The position numbers were made by a program, and so were the translations under genes. Below are positions 49,229 to 58,499 of a DNA stretch of 64,000 nucleotides, piece after piece. The stretch's first letter is position 1, and each line of letters opens with the position of its first letter. The stretch spans positions 310,001 to 374,000 of the forward strand of contig CAVZKR010000002.1 of NCBI GenBank assembly GCA_963775935.1, read 5' to 3'. The notes below the pieces were generated by a model, which worked only from the letters and a program-made list of their open reading frames with translations, ran no database searches and had not been told where the DNA came from. Source of the stretch: JBBIPA01 sp963775935. GTDB taxonomy: Bacteria; Chloroflexota; Dehalococcoidia; GIF9; UBA5629.

Positions 49229-49340
49229 TATTCCTTCTCTGTAAACTATGAGCTAAACGATTTCCTATGGCCATAGCTCCAGTATGAATATCTCTATAGT
49301 AGTTATGGTTGGTATCTACTATCTTGCTGGTTCTTTCCTC

Positions 49341-50651
49341 CTACATGTACGGGTACATGAACTTTGGTAACAGCGTCGAGATATCTGGAAAGAACACTAT
49401 TATTATGAGGGCAATAGTCAGGGTAATCATAAAGGGTATAATTCCCCGGAATATGGTATACAGTGGTACGTCTTTATTCATACCGGCAATGGCGAAAACA
49501 TTAATCCCGAATGGGGGGCTAACTCCGCCTATCGCTACACACAAAACGCACATGACCCCGAAATGAATAGGAGTGAATCCCACGGCTGTTACGATGGGAA
49601 AGAAAATTGGCAGGGTAACCACCAGTACCGCAAAAATATCCATGATGAAACCGGCAAGGTAGTATATGATTAAAATGGAGAACAGGACAACATAACGGTT
49701 AAGAGATACTGTATTAACAAAATTGGTTAATACAGGAGGAATCTCCGAAGTTGTGGTAAAAGTACCAAAGAGCATGGCTCCCATTATGATAAATAAGATC
49801 ATGCAACTAACCACCAGTGCTTCGCGGAGGGAAGAAACAAAGCCTTTCCAGGTAAGTTGTTTATTGGCCAGACCAACGATAAAAACCACAAAACAGCCGA
49901 CAGCAGCCCCTTCATTAGGTGTAAAAATGCCAAAGTAAATTCCCCCCATTACCAGCAGGAAGGAAACCAGTATCGCCCATAATCCCTTCAAACCTGTAAT
50001 TCTCTCCTTCAAGGTGAAACGAGTCCCCTGCGGTCCCAAAGTAGGATTTAACCGGCATTGGATATAAATTTGTAGACAAAATAATATTGCTAACATTATT
50101 CCAGGCAATATGCCTGAGATGAAAAGTGCAGCTATCGATGTTTCAGTTAGGAAGCCATAAAGAACAAAGGTGCCGCTCGGAGGAATCAAAATGCCAAGAT
50201 TACCGGTGGCAGAGATACACCCCAGGGAGAAGCCGTCATCATATTTGTATCTCCTCATCTCCGGCAATGACACGGCGCAGAGAGTAACCGCTGTTGCCAC
50301 CTGATTGCCACAAACTGTGCCGAAGGCAGCGCAGGCCCAGGTGCAAGCCATGGCCATTCCTCCCGGAAGACGACCAACCAATTTGTAAAGGGCGGTAAAG
50401 GCGTCTTTGCTAATACCTCCCTGTGCAGCGAGCAAGCCCATCCAGGTAAACAGTGGGATAACCACCAGAATTTCATTAACTCCCTGTCTCCAAGGAATAA
50501 GAGAGATAGCAGAAAGCGCCCCGGGAAGGCCACGAATTATGACCAAGCCGATAAAACTAGTGAGTAATAGCGCCGCGCCGATATGCGTATTCAGGAACAT
50601 GAGCACCAGGAAAAACGCAATCATTATCCAGCCGATAGTTGGTAAATCCAA
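49341..50651 (-). CDS. dctM: TRAP transporter large permease (DctM)
   Basis: A 436-residue membrane protein with about 12 hydrophobic segments of the DctM family. It carries the channel of a sodium-driven TRAP uptake system. Conserved stretches are GVNEILVVIPLFTWMGLLAA, GCISATGNLGILIPPSGTFV and GGVSPPFGINVFAIAG. Its start codon directly follows the dctQ stop. Confidence 0.92.
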   Translation of the reverse strand: MDLPTIGWIMIAFFLVLMFLNTHIGAALLLTSFIGLVIIRGLPGALSAISLIPWRQGVNEILVVIPLFTWMGLLAAQGGISKDAFTALYKLVGRLPGGMAMACTWACAAFGTVCGNQVATAVTLCAVSLPEMRRYKYDDGFSLGCISATGNLGILIPPSGTFVLYGFLTETSIAALFISGILPGIMLAILFCLQIYIQCRLNPTLGPQGTRFTLKERITGLKGLWAILVSFLLVMGGIYFGIFTPNEGAAVGCFVVFIVGLANKQLTWKGFVSSLREALVVSCMILFIIMGAMLFGTFTTTSEIPPVLTNFVNTVSLNRYVVLFSILIIYYLAGFIMDIFAVLVVTLPIFFPIVTAVGFTPIHFGVMCVLCVAIGGVSPPFGINVFAIAGMNKDVPLYTIFRGIIPFMITLTIALIIIVFFPDISTLLPKFMYPYM

Positions 50652-51158
50652 TTATTTCCTCCTCCAAAGGGCATCAAGGGAGACGAGAAACTTCATGAAA
50701 AAGACTATCGTCATCATCAGCATGCCCAGGGTAGCTAAGTATAGAAATGGGAACAATGGTGCCAACAAAATAGAGGTTGTTTGCCCCGTGGTCAGTCCCC
50801 TTGTTCCATACATATAGAGTTGCCAGGTGAGCACAGCCAGCGTTCCGGTGGTGATGAAAAGAACTATTGTCCCAATGATTGTCCGTAGTGACCTTGGAAA
50901 CTTGTTGGTTATAACATCCATTGATATATGCCCATCTGTGATGGCACACCAGGCCATTGGGAGAAATACCATGATGGAAAAGCCGAGTGTGGTAAAGTCA
51001 CGAAGTCCCCGGATTGGCATGTTAAAAAAGCGGCGTGAGCAAACCCCTACCACGATAACGAGCACCAGCAGTACTGTGGTCACCATACCGATGCTGCTGC
51101 AAATTCGACTCACTGGAAGCATTACCTTATTGATATACTTAGCTACCCTGTCAAGCAT
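50652..51158 (-). CDS. dctQ: TRAP transporter small permease (DctQ)
   Basis: A 168-residue protein with four transmembrane segments, of the DctQ family: FFNMPIRGLRDFTTLGFSIM and FLPMAWCAITDGHISMDVI show the usual R-E/D-T pattern and the conserved H-I-DV. It forms the membrane complex with DctM. It ends one base before dctM. Confidence 0.9.
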   Translation of the reverse strand: MLDRVAKYINKVMLPVSRICSSIGMVTTVLLVLVIVVGVCSRRFFNMPIRGLRDFTTLGFSIMVFLPMAWCAITDGHISMDVITNKFPRSLRTIIGTIVLFITTGTLAVLTWQLYMYGTRGLTTGQTTSILLAPLFPFLYLATLGMLMMTIVFFMKFLVSLDALWRRK

Positions 51159-51179
51159 TATGATTTCTCCTCCGTAACC

Positions 51180-52295
51180 TTACTTTGGCGGCGCATACTT
51201 TTTGGCTAAACTGGCAACATCATCGAAGACTGCCTTGCCCTGTATGTTTTTACTGGCAAGGTCCTGAATCCAGTTGTCGTATACCGGTTGGATTGTTTTT
51301 ATCCACAGGTCTTTTTCTTCTTTCGGCAGCACATAGATAGGTGGATTACCGGCAGCTTTATCACTGCCTGCGATTGCGCCTTTGGCGCCTGCCTGCAGCT
51401 TATCGTGAGCGGCGCCGTAACGCTGAGAAACTTCAGGCGTGGCGAGCGCATCAATTGCTTTCTGCAGGTCATCGGGAAGCTTGTTCCAGAGGTCTTTATT
51501 TATTGCCAGAATAAAAGCTCTGGTTAAAATGTCACATTCTGTCCGATATTTGGTAACATCTTTAGCTCCAAACGAAAGTCCGGCAGAGTATGTGAAGAAG
51601 ATTCCTTCTATCATTCCCCTATCCAGCGCACCACTGACATCACCGGTTGAGACATCTACCGGAATAGCTCCCAAAGCGTCCACTGTCCAGGCCTCCTCTT
51701 TTCCTGCCGCCCTCCACTTTAGTCTCTTAAAATCGTTGAGGATCTCTATTTTTCTCTTGGAGAATATTTGGGCCGGGTGCAGTGGTAATACTAGAAGGAC
51801 TTTCATATTTTTGAGCTCTGTATTCAAACAGTATTTGTTCAAGATTTCGTGATATACTCGTCCAGCAAGCTCAGTACCAGGAAATACGAAAGGCAAAGCT
51901 TGGAATCCTGATATAGGGAACAGTCCCGGGCTTTCTAGGGGATCTACGGTAGTCATGTCACATATGCCTGATATCATTGCATTATATTCATCTGCTGATT
52001 TGACCAGAGTTTCTCCGGGATAGTGTGTTATTTTGATTCGCCCGTTACAGGCTTTCACTACCTCGTCTGTCCAGGGCTTAAGTATTCCAGGAACCAGGGA
52101 AGCTCTTTCTGGTGCATGGTAGGCAAATTTCAGCTCCAGGGGTTTCTCAGCTGTAGGATTCAGTTTTTGCACAGGAGCTGGTGTCGGTGCTGGAGTTGGA
52201 GAAGGTGCAGGAGAAGGTGCTGGTGCTGCACAAGCAGCAAGGATAGAGATACTTACTAACATCACAACCATTAACATAAAAACAATTTTTTTCAA
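51180..52295 (-). CDS. dctP: TRAP transporter substrate-binding lipoprotein (DctP)
   Basis: A 371-residue lipoprotein: signal peptide with lipobox SILAAC, Pro/Ala/Thr-rich linker, then the DctP fold (LELKFAYHAPERASLVPGIL). The motif KRLKWRAAGKEEAWTVDALG includes the Arg that binds the carboxylate of most TRAP substrates. The substrate is therefore probably an organic acid, possibly aromatic. First of the dctPQM trio. Confidence 0.9.
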   Translation of the reverse strand: MKKIVFMLMVVMLVSISILAACAAPAPSPAPSPTPAPTPAPVQKLNPTAEKPLELKFAYHAPERASLVPGILKPWTDEVVKACNGRIKITHYPGETLVKSADEYNAMISGICDMTTVDPLESPGLFPISGFQALPFVFPGTELAGRVYHEILNKYCLNTELKNMKVLLVLPLHPAQIFSKRKIEILNDFKRLKWRAAGKEEAWTVDALGAIPVDVSTGDVSGALDRGMIEGIFFTYSAGLSFGAKDVTKYRTECDILTRAFILAINKDLWNKLPDDLQKAIDALATPEVSQRYGAAHDKLQAGAKGAIAGSDKAAGNPPIYVLPKEEKDLWIKTIQPVYDNWIQDLASKNIQGKAVFDDVASLAKKYAPPK

Positions 52296-52348
52296 TTTTT
52301 GCCTCCTTTTTTCTTGTTCCCTGCTATGTTTGTTGCTTTGATTCTATG

Positions 52349-54427
52349 TCATTTACCTTGTGCCCTCCTTGTAATACAATAATTCCAATAATCATCAACC
52401 CTACATTCAAATCCTGGAGGGATTACCGCAGTGCTGGTAGGGTCTTCAATAACCGCATGACCTATAATGACATTTCCAGATTTCAGTTTGGCGCCATCGT
52501 AAATCGGTGTCTCGACGAAGCCTCCATTAAAGTAGCACTGCCTCTTGCGCTTCAGCGCTGGTGACGGGTCTGGCGTTCCTCGAGCAATTTTTTTCATCTC
52601 CATCTTCTTTGACTTCACTTTGGCTATTAACCGCAAATTCAGTAAATCGACCGGTACCCATGGCAAAGAGAAGGTAAAGAGCTCTTTATGCATATCATGA
52701 AATCTCTTTTCCAACTCCTCGATATCCCTGGAGGTAATTTCCCCTACAGGAAGGTCTATCTCAAGCTCATGGTATTGCCCTTTATAGCGCACATCTGCAG
52801 ATTTCTCGATAATCAGGTCTTCTCTGGCTACGTGCAATACCCTGAACTCCTCCATAGCTTCGTTTATCATATCCTGGTATAAACGGTTAATATCGGCCAG
52901 GTTCACCTTTTTAACGGTGCAGAGATAGGAACGTATATAGTCTCTCCCGATGTCCAGGTTGAACATACTCCAGGCGCAGAAGGAAGCGGCAAATTTCGGC
53001 ACAACAGTTTTACGGATTTCCAGAATGTCAGCAAGAAACGCACCACAAAGTGCTCCTCCTCCTCCACAGGCCAGCAGACTAAAATCTCTGATGTCATAGC
53101 CTTTCCTGGTGGATATTTCGGTTATGTCGTCTGCCATGTTGAAGTTGACCGTGGTGAATATCGCTTTCGCTGCCTCTTCGTTGCTCACTTGCATTGAGTC
53201 AGCTATTTTCTTTACTGCAGCCCTGGCTAAGTCGACATTGAGCTTAAGCTTGCCTCCCCAGAAGTAGTCAGGTGGAATATATCCCAAAACTACCGCAGCA
53301 TCGGTGACCGTAGGCTCTTTGCCACCCCGCCCATAACATGCTGGCCCTGGCTCAGCGGCAGCGCTCTGTGGTCCGACGCGGAGCAATCCCAGAGAATCCA
53401 GCCAGGCAATGCTTCCTCCTCCAGCACCTATACTTTTCACATCCACCACCTTGATCCCGATCCTGTCATCCCCCAGCCACCTGCCAGCGGTTAAGGCTAC
53501 CTGTCCATTCCTGACCAGACTGGCGTCGAAGGTGGTGCCCCCCATATCGGCAGTAATGAAATTCGATTCTCCCATCACACTGCCCAGAAAAACAGCGCCG
53601 GCTGGCGCTGCCGCAGGCCCAGAATCCATCACGTAAACAGGCTTCCTGGCTAATGCTGCTACGGTTTGGGCATACTGGTTCGCTTGAATAATCAAGAGCT
53701 GTCCCTTAAAGCCATGTCCCATCAGTTTCTTTTCAAGATTCGTCATATACTTACCGACTACAGGGCCCAGACAGGCATTAATCACACAGGTGCTCTCCCG
53801 CTCATACTCTCCCATCTTGGGGAGTATCTCGCTGGAGTAGGTAATAAACACACCATCGAGCGACTTGGTGCATAGCTCAACCACTCTTTTTTCATTTGCC
53901 GAGTTAGCGTAGGAGTTGATGAAGCATACCGCTACTGCTTCAATCTTCTCCGCTTTAATCGTATCAATGACGCTTTTAAGCTCCTGCTCGTCAACTGGCC
54001 GTACTAGCTCGCCGTTGTAGCGCGTTTTCTCGTCAACTACAAGCCGTAGATAACGGGGTACGATGGGTTCATAAGGGGGAATGAAAGCTTCATACATGGA
54101 ATGCGTATCAATCTTGAGTGAGCGGCGTATCTCAATAATATCCCTGAATCCTTTGGTAGTAATCATCGCCGTGCGCGCCACCCTCTTGGTGATGAGGGCA
54201 TTAGTAGCTACCGTAGTTCCATGAACGATGAAATCGGTTTGTTTGATAAATTGTTCCAGTGATAATGAATAACCGTCTGCAGCCTCCTGCAATGCATTAA
54301 TCACGCCCTCAGAGAAATCGCCTGGCGTGGTCGGTGCTTTAAACTCGGTAAGGTTGCCCTTATCATCCAGAATGACACAATCAGTGAACGTGCCGCCGGT
54401 GTCTATACATGCTCTAAACATACTCAA
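52349..54427 (-). CDS. Hydantoinase A/oxoprolinase-family protein (HyuA-like)
   Basis: A 692-residue ATP-binding subunit of the actin-like ATPase fold. It starts FRACIDTGGTFTDCVILDDK, the family's phosphate 1 motif, with FITADMGGTTFDASLVRNGQ and LLACGGGGALCGAFLADILE further on. HyuA and HyuB together cleave or carboxylate cyclic amides or ketones using ATP. The pair is split by the TRAP genes, suggesting that the TRAP system imports their substrate. It lies 66 bases downstream of a marR gene on the same strand. Confidence 0.9.
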   Translation of the reverse strand: MSMFRACIDTGGTFTDCVILDDKGNLTEFKAPTTPGDFSEGVINALQEAADGYSLSLEQFIKQTDFIVHGTTVATNALITKRVARTAMITTKGFRDIIEIRRSLKIDTHSMYEAFIPPYEPIVPRYLRLVVDEKTRYNGELVRPVDEQELKSVIDTIKAEKIEAVAVCFINSYANSANEKRVVELCTKSLDGVFITYSSEILPKMGEYERESTCVINACLGPVVGKYMTNLEKKLMGHGFKGQLLIIQANQYAQTVAALARKPVYVMDSGPAAAPAGAVFLGSVMGESNFITADMGGTTFDASLVRNGQVALTAGRWLGDDRIGIKVVDVKSIGAGGGSIAWLDSLGLLRVGPQSAAAEPGPACYGRGGKEPTVTDAAVVLGYIPPDYFWGGKLKLNVDLARAAVKKIADSMQVSNEEAAKAIFTTVNFNMADDITEISTRKGYDIRDFSLLACGGGGALCGAFLADILEIRKTVVPKFAASFCAWSMFNLDIGRDYIRSYLCTVKKVNLADINRLYQDMINEAMEEFRVLHVAREDLIIEKSADVRYKGQYHELEIDLPVGEITSRDIEELEKRFHDMHKELFTFSLPWVPVDLLNLRLIAKVKSKKMEMKKIARGTPDPSPALKRKRQCYFNGGFVETPIYDGAKLKSGNVIIGHAVIEDPTSTAVIPPGFECRVDDYWNYCITRRAQGK

Positions 54428-54493
54428 TCCTTTGCTGATGTTTTAACCTGCTATCGTGGTATAACCATATATTTTTACTATGCAAACATCCCG

Positions 54494-55042
54494 TTATGAG
54501 TGAGGATTACTGCGGGCACGTTTTCTCTTCAGTTGCTTACCGTCATGGTAATGGGCAGGGTTTGGAGGGAATACCACACTCCATTCCGGAATTCCCAGTT
54601 CCCGGAGTGCTTGCTTTCTTATGGTAAACAGGTACGACCTCAGTTGTTCCCGTTCCTTCTTTGAGAGGACGGAAAGTATTCTCTTGTCCGTCTCGTTATT
54701 CAATGATTGATTGAATACCTGATGACCTTTCTCAGTTAATTTCACCACCACTCTTGTTTTTCCTGGAATTTTATGTTTTTTTATTAATCCCTTCTTTTCC
54801 ATCCTTTTGAGCATCTCGGAAACAGAGTTTATTTTGTGGAAAAGAAAGCGAGCTATTTGGGAAGGTGTTGATTGTCCGCCATTATTTTGAATAGCTAGGA
54901 GGACAGCACGTCGCTCATTCTTAATATGAAAGCGATTGTATTCTTTTTGCCTTGCTGCTAATAAGGCATCTTTCGCCTGGGCTATAATCACCCACAGGGT
55001 GAAAAATTCATCGTTTGCTTGTTCGACAGCACTATTAGTCAC
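54494..55042 (-). CDS. MarR-family transcriptional regulator 2
   Basis: A 182-residue winged-helix regulator with RFHIKNERRAVLLAIQNNG, the recognition part TPSQIARFLFHKINSVSEML and wing KKHKIPGKTRVVVKLTEKG. The C-terminus is long and basic (GKQLKRKRARSNPHS). It is the first gene of the hyuA-TRAP-hyuB unit and probably an autoregulated repressor responding to the substrate. Confidence 0.86.
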   Translation of the reverse strand: MTNSAVEQANDEFFTLWVIIAQAKDALLAARQKEYNRFHIKNERRAVLLAIQNNGGQSTPSQIARFLFHKINSVSEMLKRMEKKGLIKKHKIPGKTRVVVKLTEKGHQVFNQSLNNETDKRILSVLSKKEREQLRSYLFTIRKQALRELGIPEWSVVFPPNPAHYHDGKQLKRKRARSNPHS

Positions 55043-55078
55043 AGAATCCTCCTTATTACAGCTTTCGTCGTTCGTTTT

Positions 55079-55273
55079 TCAAGTTTGTGATACAGCTAAA
55101 TGCAGGAGTTTAGTTGCATTATCAGCAAATATTTTCTTCTTATCGGCATTGCTGATAGCCATTCGCCCAATTGCCTCTATTGTTTCTCTGGTATAGCGCT
55201 GTCCAAGCTCGTTGTCAAAAGGCATGTCGGTCCCGAACAGGAGATGCTGGGCTCCGAAAAAGGCATAAAAACA
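55079..55273 (-). pseudogene. C-terminal fragment of an amidohydrolase
   Basis: The frame is open from FYAFFGAQHLLFGTDMPFD and ends NATKLLHLAVSQT at a stop at 55079. It equals the last 65 residues of amidohydrolases such as that at 42705-43673 (GYAFFGASRMLFGTDMPFG). An in-frame TAA lies directly upstream and no start is available, so about 80% of the gene has been deleted. It sits between marR 2 and a complete amidohydrolase. Confidence 0.82.
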
Positions 55274-55308
55274 TTATAAAGAGCATCCTTGTATTTTAAG
55301 CTCAATCG

Positions 55309-56358
55309 CTAGCCTTTAATATTGAAGAGCTTCACGGCATTACCGCCCAGGACGAGTTCCTTATCCTTATCGCTGATGTCCAGGTTTTTGATAAAATCAA
55401 CGCCTTTCAACAGCCATTCATGACGAAGAGGGTAGGAGCTTCCGAACAAAACATGGTCGGCGCCCAGCACTTCGATAGCACACTCAAGCTGTTTTTTACC
55501 CCATACTGGAGAATGTGAGATATCGAAGAAGAAGTTCTTTTCCAGATATCCCCTGATTTTCTCCGTCGCCTTCATATCAAACCGTTCCATTTCCTCCTTC
55601 ACTCCGGACTTCCTGGGCACGAGCAAGTCCACATAGGCAAAGAAAGCGCCACCGAGCATGGTATGAATCAGTTTTACATTCGGTAATTCATCAAACATGC
55701 CGCTGAACAGCTCCCTGCCCACTGCCGTCGCCTGATCTATGCACCTTCCGTATAAACGGCGTTGATTGGTATATTTATAGACAGATTTGTAGTCAACAGG
55801 AAGTGGTGTGTGATGCACGCAAACCGGCACCTTAAGGTCGTTGAGCTTCTTGAAAAATGGCTTAAATTCCTCCTCATCAAGATAGAGGTCGCCGTAATGG
55901 GCTGCAATCTCCACGCCGCAGAAACCGAGCTCTTTGATACATCGCTCCACCTCTTTCAGAGATTCCTTATCGCCCCATGGCGGCACCACAGCGAGGCCCA
56001 GGAACCGGTCGGGATGCTGCTTGATATCCTGAGCCATTTTATTATTGACCAGCTTGCACAAATCGAGGTTGAGCCATTCTTGCCAGCAGGGTATTCGCAG
56101 GATAGCCTTGTCAACGCCGGTTTTATTCATAACCTCAAGGCGCTCTTCGGCATGGAACAAATGGTCTCTGCCAAAATTCAGGTTCTGGTAACCTTTCGGT
56201 TTTTCGATGATAATCTGTTCCTTGCCTGTCTCAGGTATGGTAGCCAGCCTGGCATATTCGCCGTAGGCACGGGGAACAATCTGGACAAACGATTCCAGTA
56301 GAGCTCTATCCTCGAACAAATTACCGGGAAGCCAGTGCATGTTGCCATCAATGATCAT
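55309..56358 (-). CDS. Amidohydrolase-2 family protein B
   Basis: A 349-residue TIM-barrel protein of the ACMSD-like group. It starts MIIDGNMHWLPGNLFE (again one His instead of HxH), with AHYGDLYLDEEEFKPFF, PVCVHHTPLP, VKLIHTMLGGAFF and VLFGSSYPLRHEWLL. The catalytic Asp of the FGTD motif is replaced by Ser (FGSSYP), which is unusual and may change or abolish decarboxylase activity. It is transcribed toward the vestigial amidohydrolase and marR 2. Confidence 0.8.
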   Translation of the reverse strand: MIIDGNMHWLPGNLFEDRALLESFVQIVPRAYGEYARLATIPETGKEQIIIEKPKGYQNLNFGRDHLFHAEERLEVMNKTGVDKAILRIPCWQEWLNLDLCKLVNNKMAQDIKQHPDRFLGLAVVPPWGDKESLKEVERCIKELGFCGVEIAAHYGDLYLDEEEFKPFFKKLNDLKVPVCVHHTPLPVDYKSVYKYTNQRRLYGRCIDQATAVGRELFSGMFDELPNVKLIHTMLGGAFFAYVDLLVPRKSGVKEEMERFDMKATEKIRGYLEKNFFFDISHSPVWGKKQLECAIEVLGADHVLFGSSYPLRHEWLLKGVDFIKNLDISDKDKELVLGGNAVKLFNIKG

Positions 56359-56667
56359 GGAACGATTCCTCCTTACGTAGTACTTTGATTCTAAATCGAA
56401 ATCTCGATGTAAATCCTACAGCCAGATGAGAAACGTGCTGGTCCTGGGAAACTTAAAGGTATGTAATCTTGAAATCCAGAGTGGGTCCCAATCCTCCGCA
56501 CCATGTATAAGACTTCGTCTACGAAGTATTATACCATTATCGTCAAGCCCCCGGCGGTAACCGATGGCGTAATTTTCCTGCAGCGTGGAGCACAGGGTGA
56601 TTGACTTGCTTTTACCAGGGGGGTATACTGTCTGACACTGACGAATAACCTTTTGTGGGGGTGTCCT

Positions 56668-57795
56668 ATGAAGCTATCCTGTCTTCAAGAGAATCTCAAT
56701 AAAGGCTTGAGCACGGTAGGCCGAGCTGTCGCTGCCAGGACCACGTTGCCAATCACGCAGAATATCTTAATTGCTACCGACCAGTCACGTTTGAAATTGG
56801 CTGCCACCAATTTGGAGATGGCAGTCAGTTGCTGGGTTGGTGCCAAGGTGGAAGACGAGGGCGCTATTACTATTCCTGCCCGTATTCTTACCGAATTTGT
56901 CAGCTCGCTGCCCAATGACAAGATTGACCTGGTTCTCACCAAGGATACTCTTCATCTTAAGAGCGGGCGATTTGAAGCGCGCATCAATGGTATGAAGGCT
57001 GATGATTTTCCGCCTATCCCCCAGGTCACCGATGGCATGGCTACCAAGGTTGAGGCTGAAGCATTCAAATTAGGTATCAGCCAGGTTACCTTTGCCGCTG
57101 CCAGCGAAGAGTCAAGGCCGGTGCTCACCGGCATTCATGCTGACTTTAATGATAGTAATTTAACGCTGGCTGCTGCCGATGGCTTCAGGCTGGCAGTCCA
57201 TAAGATGTCCATACTGAATAAAGTAAGCAAACAGACTGCTGTCATTATACCGGCGAAGGCGCTCAATGAGTTAAGCCGTTTCCTTGCCGAACAGCAAGAT
57301 CCGGTGGAAATCACGGTGAACCAGCAGAAGACCCAGGCGCTATTCCGCCTGAAGAATATCGAGATGGTTTCCCAGCTTATCCAGGGAACATTTCCGAACT
57401 ACTCGCAGCTTATTCCGCAGAGCTATAATACCCGGGCGATTATCGATGTTGCCGAGTTTTTGCGTGCCGTAAGGATGTCCTCAATCTTTGCCCGTGATGG
57501 CAGCGGCATCGTCCGCCTGGTGGTTACCCCCGGCGCTGAAGAGGCTGCGGGAAAGCTATTCGTTTCCGCCCGTGCCGAAGAGATCGGTGAGAACAGCGGT
57601 GAAATCGATGTCCACATTGATGGCGAGAAGTCTCAGATTGCCTTCAATGTCAAATATCTCTCCGATGCGCTCAGCGCCATTCATCAGAAGCAGGTTGCCC
57701 TGGAGACCACCACCTCCTCCAGCCCTGGCGTCCTCCGCCCCGTCGGCGTCGACAACTACGTCCACGTGGTCATGCCGATGTTCGTCCAGTGGTAA
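56668..57795 (+). CDS. dnaN: DNA polymerase III beta subunit (sliding clamp)
   Basis: A 375-residue clamp that encircles DNA and tethers polymerase III. It begins MKLSCLQENLNKGLSTVGRA, includes FAAASEESRPVLTGIHADF, and ends with the usual C-terminal HVVMPMFVQW (M-P-M/V-R-like end; here VQW). The ATG at 56668 follows GGGGGTG; an ATG five codons upstream is less likely. There is no dnaA, recF or gyrB nearby, so this is not an origin region. A 25-base echo of its 3' end lies at 60929-60953. Confidence 0.94.
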   Translation: MKLSCLQENLNKGLSTVGRAVAARTTLPITQNILIATDQSRLKLAATNLEMAVSCWVGAKVEDEGAITIPARILTEFVSSLPNDKIDLVLTKDTLHLKSGRFEARINGMKADDFPPIPQVTDGMATKVEAEAFKLGISQVTFAAASEESRPVLTGIHADFNDSNLTLAAADGFRLAVHKMSILNKVSKQTAVIIPAKALNELSRFLAEQQDPVEITVNQQKTQALFRLKNIEMVSQLIQGTFPNYSQLIPQSYNTRAIIDVAEFLRAVRMSSIFARDGSGIVRLVVTPGAEEAAGKLFVSARAEEIGENSGEIDVHIDGEKSQIAFNVKYLSDALSAIHQKQVALETTTSSSPGVLRPVGVDNYVHVVMPMFVQW

Positions 57796-57848
57796 AGTAG
57801 CTTTATGTGGCATATTCACTTAGAGTTTCATATGGTACTGGTGTGTTT

Positions 57849-58049
57849 GTGAAATTCAGCGAGTTAGTCCGACTTCTGGAACGAAATGGATTTGCGCTTA
57901 TACATGAGAAAGGCTCTGTGCGTTATTATGGCAAAGCTGGTGTGGACAAAGTAATCCGTATTGATTATCATGGGTCTAAGGAGATTCCAAAAGGGACCTG
58001 CGAAGCCATATTGAAAGCGGCTGGATTAAAAATAATCGATAAAAACTAA
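57849..58049 (+). CDS. hicA: HicA-family toxin
   Basis: A 66-residue protein of the double-stranded RNA-binding-like HicA fold: MKFSELVRLLERNGFALIHE, then KGSVRYYGKAG and PKGTCEAILKAAGL. The catalytic His of the usual KGSHHxF is absent here (KGSVRYY), which may mean a different active site or lost toxicity. GTG 57849 is chosen as the start because it gives the standard N-terminus. It overlaps no gene and hicB follows after one base. Confidence 0.8.
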   Translation: MKFSELVRLLERNGFALIHEKGSVRYYGKAGVDKVIRIDYHGSKEIPKGTCEAILKAAGLKIIDKN

Positions 58050-58050
58050 A

Positions 58051-58299
58051 ATGATAGATATAAAATACTCCTTAATAATTGAAGCAACTAAAGACCCCAC
58101 GTTTTTTAGCTTCTATTCGCCAGACCTGGAGGGCTTTACTGGTATAGGACACTCTATAGAAGATTGCCTCTATAAGGCAAAGTGGGGAATGGAAGAGCAT
58201 ATTGATCTCCTTAAGGAAAGAGGATTACCCGTGCCTAAATCTGACCCTAGCCCAACCATCGTAATCAAGAATGAGTCTCGGCTAGCCCCAGTTGGCTAA
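58051..58299 (+). CDS. hicB: HicB-family antitoxin
   Basis: An 82-residue HicB protein with the RNase-H-like partial fold: YSLIIEATKDPTFFSFYSPD, LEGFTGIGHSIEDCLYKAKW and the C-terminal LLKERGLPVPKSDPSP. There is no C-terminal helix-turn-helix, so DNA binding, if any, is done differently. It neutralises HicA by direct contact. Confidence 0.85.
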   Translation: MIDIKYSLIIEATKDPTFFSFYSPDLEGFTGIGHSIEDCLYKAKWGMEEHIDLLKERGLPVPKSDPSPTIVIKNESRLAPVG

Positions 58300-58387
58300 T
58301 ATACTTGAATCTCCACCTTGTTCATTCTAAGTAACCACCATACGGCAGCCCCTACAAAAAAACAACGGATAATTCCCACATACCCAT
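58296..58387 (-). pseudogene. Tiny membrane-protein ORF downstream of a SAM riboswitch, frameshifted in a T run
   Basis: After GGGGGAG, an ATG at 58387 starts MGMWELSVVF. The frame hits a stop right after a run of seven T (58362-58356 on the minus strand). With one more T it continues VGAAVWWLLRMNKVEIQVY to the stop at 58296, giving a 30-residue single-pass membrane protein. As it stands, a GTG at 58379 could start a 27-residue version in the second frame. It lies about 55 bases after a terminator that follows a SAM-type riboswitch. Function unknown; it could be a small transporter subunit. The 3' end overlaps hicB. Confidence 0.45.
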
Positions 58388-58440
58388 TGCTCCCCCTTTG
58401 CTTTGTGCTATCGAGGAAGCGGGTATATGAGCGGGCAAAT

Positions 58441-58463
58441 AAAAAACCTCTAAACAGAGGCTT
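58441..58463 (-). terminator. Riboswitch terminator
   Basis: An eight-base stem (AAGCCTCT / AGAGGTTT, one G-T pair) with loop GTTT, followed on the minus strand by a T-rich tract (TTTTTTATTTG). It lies 37 bases after the SAM riboswitch, as the expression platform. Confidence 0.8.
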
Positions 58464-58499
58464 ATCGCCTTCCTTTTCCACGGATTCTATACAGTGAAC

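Noticed and set aside
56359..57795. Replication origin near dnaN
   Set aside because: No dnaA, recF or gyrB nearby and no cluster of TTATCCACA-type boxes in the 300 bases upstream of dnaN.
58388..58481. 61-residue ORF reading through the riboswitch terminator
   Set aside because: Its first half is the terminator stem and T tract, with no ribosome-binding site; only the last 27-30 codons look real.
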